Assembly (NCBI RefSeq): GCF_001640025.1
Contig: NC_031673.1
Location: forward strand, 1,488,001 to 1,552,000
DNA from: Sugiyamaella lignohabitans
Lineage: Eukaryota; Ascomycota; Dipodascomycetes; Dipodascales; Trichomonascaceae
Reading direction: 5' to 3'
Length of the DNA: 64,000 bases
Positions within the stretch are counted from its first letter, which is position 1, and each line of letters starts with the position of its first letter. Shown piece after piece: positions 62,441 through 64,000 of this stretch. The position numbers and the translations under genes were made by a program. A model generated the notes under the pieces. That model saw nothing but the letters and a program-made list of their open reading frames with translations, was not told the DNA's origin and ran no database searches.

Positions 62441-63194
62441 TTATTGGTACTTTTTGCCGTGGAAGGCCTCGAGTTCGGGCCGGATTTGTCGGTCGATGTT
62501 GTCGATAACCGATTTGCGGAATCCCAGGAAATAGGCCACTTCGAAGACTACGAAGAAGGGGGCTAGGACGAGTGCCTGGACAAGGTTGTCGAGAAGAGCT
62601 GGGGCTCGGTGCTCAAATGCTCCGTGACCCACGAATTGGGCCAGCCACGACACTACATGGATACCAACAGCGATTTTGGTGGCAGTGGCTCCCTCGGATT
62701 GCATGATATCAGTGAGTTTGACGGTGGTCAGCACTAGCAATGGGATCGAGGGAAGTCCGAATGTCACGTCCAAAAGCGCATAGAACACGCTGTATCCGAT
62801 GGAGGTGGCCACTCCAAGATTGAAATATTTGGCATACTCAATTGGCAGTGACGGGAACACCGACTCCAGCACACTCACAGGAACTCGAGTCTTCGTTCCA
62901 AGCGCCAGCGCCGTTAGAAGAATCAGGGGAATACACAAAACATGGATCAACACGTTGACATGGTTGTCTAAACGTCTCTGTTAGTTATTCGTCTGTTCTT
63001 TTTCTTTTTCTTTTTCTCTTCAATCCTTTTGTTCTTTCAAATGACACGACCCGTTTCTATTGACGACTTGGATGTCGAATCACAGCTTGTGAACCGTGTT
63101 CAATTGGCAGATTCTGGCTCAAGGACCGGTCAGACCACTACTTACAATGGTACTTTCTGTAGAAAGCAAGCTCTTTCTCGAGATTGAGGGTCAT
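62441..63194 (-). CDS. MPO1: Mpo1-like 2-hydroxy fatty acid dioxygenase, two exons
   Basis: Exons are 63146-63194 and 62441-62967, joined in frame to 191 residues. The join restores FYRKYHYNHVNVLIHVLCIP, which contains the family's YHxNxxNxxxH metal-binding block; neither exon carries it alone. The donor is GTAAGT, the acceptor TTTAG with CTAAC upstream, and the intron is 178 nt. About four hydrophobic segments follow. The second histidine block reads IHVVSWLAQFVGHGAFEHRA (VGHG and a following His), then PALLDNLVQALVLAPFFV. Mpo1 (DUF962) removes one carbon from 2-hydroxy fatty acids in the ER during phytosphingosine breakdown, using Fe(II). S. cerevisiae Mpo1 is 174 residues. The start ATG at 63194 is the first codon of the short first exon. 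Confidence 0.92.
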
Positions 63195-63474
63195 TGTTGC
63201 TGTTCTGTGACTCTTTGTAATTGCTTGCTTGTAACAGGTCTGTTGGAAATGACGACGAACCGACTCCGGTGATATCTGAGATACGACGGTTTTACCGGAT
63301 TTATATATATTTATTTATAAATTAATATGCAGATGCTGGTTGGCCCTCATACCCCACATAACTGCCCCACTAGCGACGGCACAGAGATGTACCGACGATT
63401 CAGTTGACAGCCGAGCCCACTCGGACCATCCGCTCCCCGACCCCCAGCGGGTGTCCACAATCCCGACAAAAGGA

Positions 63475-63529
63475 CTCCTGCGAAGCAGGAGCAACCAGGG
63501 TCTGGGGCGGAGCCCCAGCCGCCGGAGGC
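63475..63529. repeat. GC hairpin element, R arm (type 2)
   Basis: Intact R arm immediately left of the C run. Confidence 0.92.
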
Positions 63530-63538
63530 ATTCACACC

Positions 63539-63539
<1 letters not shown>

Positions 63540-63569
<30 letters not shown>
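63540..63569. repeat. Homopolymer run of 30 C
   Basis: Uninterrupted C run between an R arm and an L arm. On the minus strand it is G30. Its exact length may be affected by sequencing or assembly. Confidence 0.9.
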
Positions 63570-63580
63570 AGCCGGCGTCT

Positions 63581-63705
63581 GCCTCCGGCAGCTGGGGCTC
63601 CGCCCCAGACCCTGGTTGCTCCTGCTTCGCAGGAGAGTCGGCCGGCACCGTCGACAGAAAAACGACTCGGACGGAGCGAGAGGAGCCATGGGGTCTGGGG
63701 CAGTT
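63581..63705. repeat. GC hairpin element, L arm plus partial R arm
   Basis: The L end is GCCTCCGGCAGC with type 2 second hairpin. The R arm is truncated: a mutated type 1 hairpin (GACTCGGACGGAGCGAGAGG) and only GGGGTCTGGGGC. It ends 22 bp from the 3' end of the tRNA. Confidence 0.88.
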
Positions 63706-63715
63706 GGCGGGAATT

Positions 63716-63722
63716 AAAAAAA
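63716..63722 (-). terminator. Pol III terminator of tRNA-Met
   Basis: On the minus strand a run of seven T begins five bases after the tRNA discriminator base, the usual RNA polymerase III stop. Confidence 0.8.
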
Positions 63723-63726
63723 GATA

Positions 63727-63825
63727 TGCTCCGTGCCAGGCTCGAACTGGCGATCTTGGGATTACTTACTTGTAACAAGTAATCAGATTATGAGACCCAC
63801 GCTCTACCAACTGAGCCAACGGAGC
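63727..63825 (-). tRNA. tRNA-Met (CAT), elongator, with intron
   Basis: On the minus strand the sequence folds as a tRNA: acceptor GCTCCGT / ACGGAGC with discriminator A, D stem GCTC / GAGC, T arm GCCAG-TTCGAGC-CTGGC. The anticodon CAT is at 63790-63792 in loop CTCATAA. A 26-nt intron lies after the base 3' of the anticodon, the standard position. The U31-U39 mismatch of the anticodon stem resembles the yeast elongator Met tRNA. The initiator tRNA is excluded because the anticodon stem lacks its three G-C pairs and the T loop is the ordinary TTCGA kind. Confidence 0.95.
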
Positions 63826-64000
63826 CAAATCACTGAACTGGCTGGTCTGCTCTTCATCGGAGCCTGCAACGTTGATATCCAGTTCTCCATTGAAAGGCGT
63901 ATTTTTTCCGTGTTTTTATGTGTTCATGTCACTATATTATGGTTATGCGTGGGTATCTTAGTTATGTGCTTGTATTGGGGCTTGCTACGTCTTTTTGGCG

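Larger units (their letters stand above)
63195..63726. other. Intergenic between MPO1 and tRNA-Met
   Basis: About 280 bp of MPO1 upstream sequence without a gene is followed by GC elements and a long C run. Confidence 0.7.

Noticed and set aside
63041..63187. Small plus-strand gene of 48 residues
   Set aside because: It overlaps the intron and first exon of MPO1 in antisense, has no recognisable domain, and no partner exon was found. Kept only as a note under MPO1.
1..63705. CRISPR array or transposon with its own transposase
   Set aside because: The repeats are dispersed, inverted and without regular spacers, and no transposase, integrase or reverse transcriptase is present in the window.
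1..64000. Mitochondrial DNA or a nuclear insertion of it
   Set aside because: Gene content, spliceosomal introns and codon use are nuclear. GC clusters resemble mitochondrial ones only in style.

Overview
This window looks like nuclear DNA of a budding yeast (Saccharomycotina). It holds 19 protein-coding gene models, one tRNA gene and one intronic snoRNA, with about 27 kb (42%) coding. Introns have GTAAGT/GTATGT-like donors and often TACTAAC or CTAAC branch sites. The gene set is typical of yeast: MNN4-like, UTR4, FlbD-like Myb factor, RAD7, HSF1, RPL7, GPC1, PRE6, RPR2, TAF5, a PPR-like protein, CTR3, SSD1, MMS21, CDC55, COX13, ATP1, MPO1 and a small unrecognised spliced gene. CTG falls on a conserved leucine of ATP1, so the species is probably outside the CUG-Ser clades. 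A basal lineage such as Dipodascales/Trichomonascaceae (for example Sugiyamaella or Blastobotrys) is a guess from general character, not a proven assignment.

The dominant oddity is a dispersed GC-rich family, about 80 copies at about 50 loci. I call the plus-strand form an L arm and its reverse complement an R arm. An L arm reads GCCTCCGGCGG, then hairpin 1 (stem CTGGGGC / GCCCCAG, three-base loop), then ACCCTGGTT or ACCCCGxxG, then hairpin 2. Hairpin 2 is one of three types: type 1 (CTCTCGCTNCGCTCGAG), type 2 (CTCCTGC-GAA-GCAGGAG) or type 3 (GCTCGC-GAA-GCGAGC). Most loci are L-spacer-R palindromes of about 140 bp. None lies in a coding exon. Eighteen of the 19 genes have one within about 215 bp 3' of the stop codon, ten of them within about 60 bp, and one also follows the tRNA. 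Several sit in introns.

Layout: 1-3825 has no recognised gene; 3826-8654 holds MNN4-like (+) and UTR4 (-), converging; 8655-14.9 kb is gene-poor and dense in GC elements; 14.9-19.3 kb holds the Myb factor and RAD7 (+); 20.2-22.3 kb HSF1 (-); 23.8-25.7 kb RPL7 (+) with a snoRNA; 26.0-31.0 kb GPC1, the small spliced gene and PRE6 (all -); 32.4-35.6 kb RPR2 and TAF5 (+); 36.4-40.0 kb the PPR-like gene and CTR3 (-); 44.0-48.4 kb SSD1 (+); 48.8-49.8 kb MMS21 (-); 49.8-53.5 kb an AT-rich gene-poor stretch with a possible relic; 53.5-55.0 kb CDC55 (+); 56.0-56.4 kb COX13 (-); 56.4-59.4 kb no gene; 59.4-62.0 kb ATP1 (+); 62.4-63.2 kb MPO1 (-); 63.7-63.8 kb tRNA-Met (-).

The genes form no functional cluster; they are ordinary housekeeping and regulatory genes transcribed singly. 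Spliced models for RPL7, PRE6, SSD1, ATP1, MPO1 and the small gene were assembled by eye from splice signals and keep frame. The 5' ends of the Myb gene and HSF1 remain unresolved.
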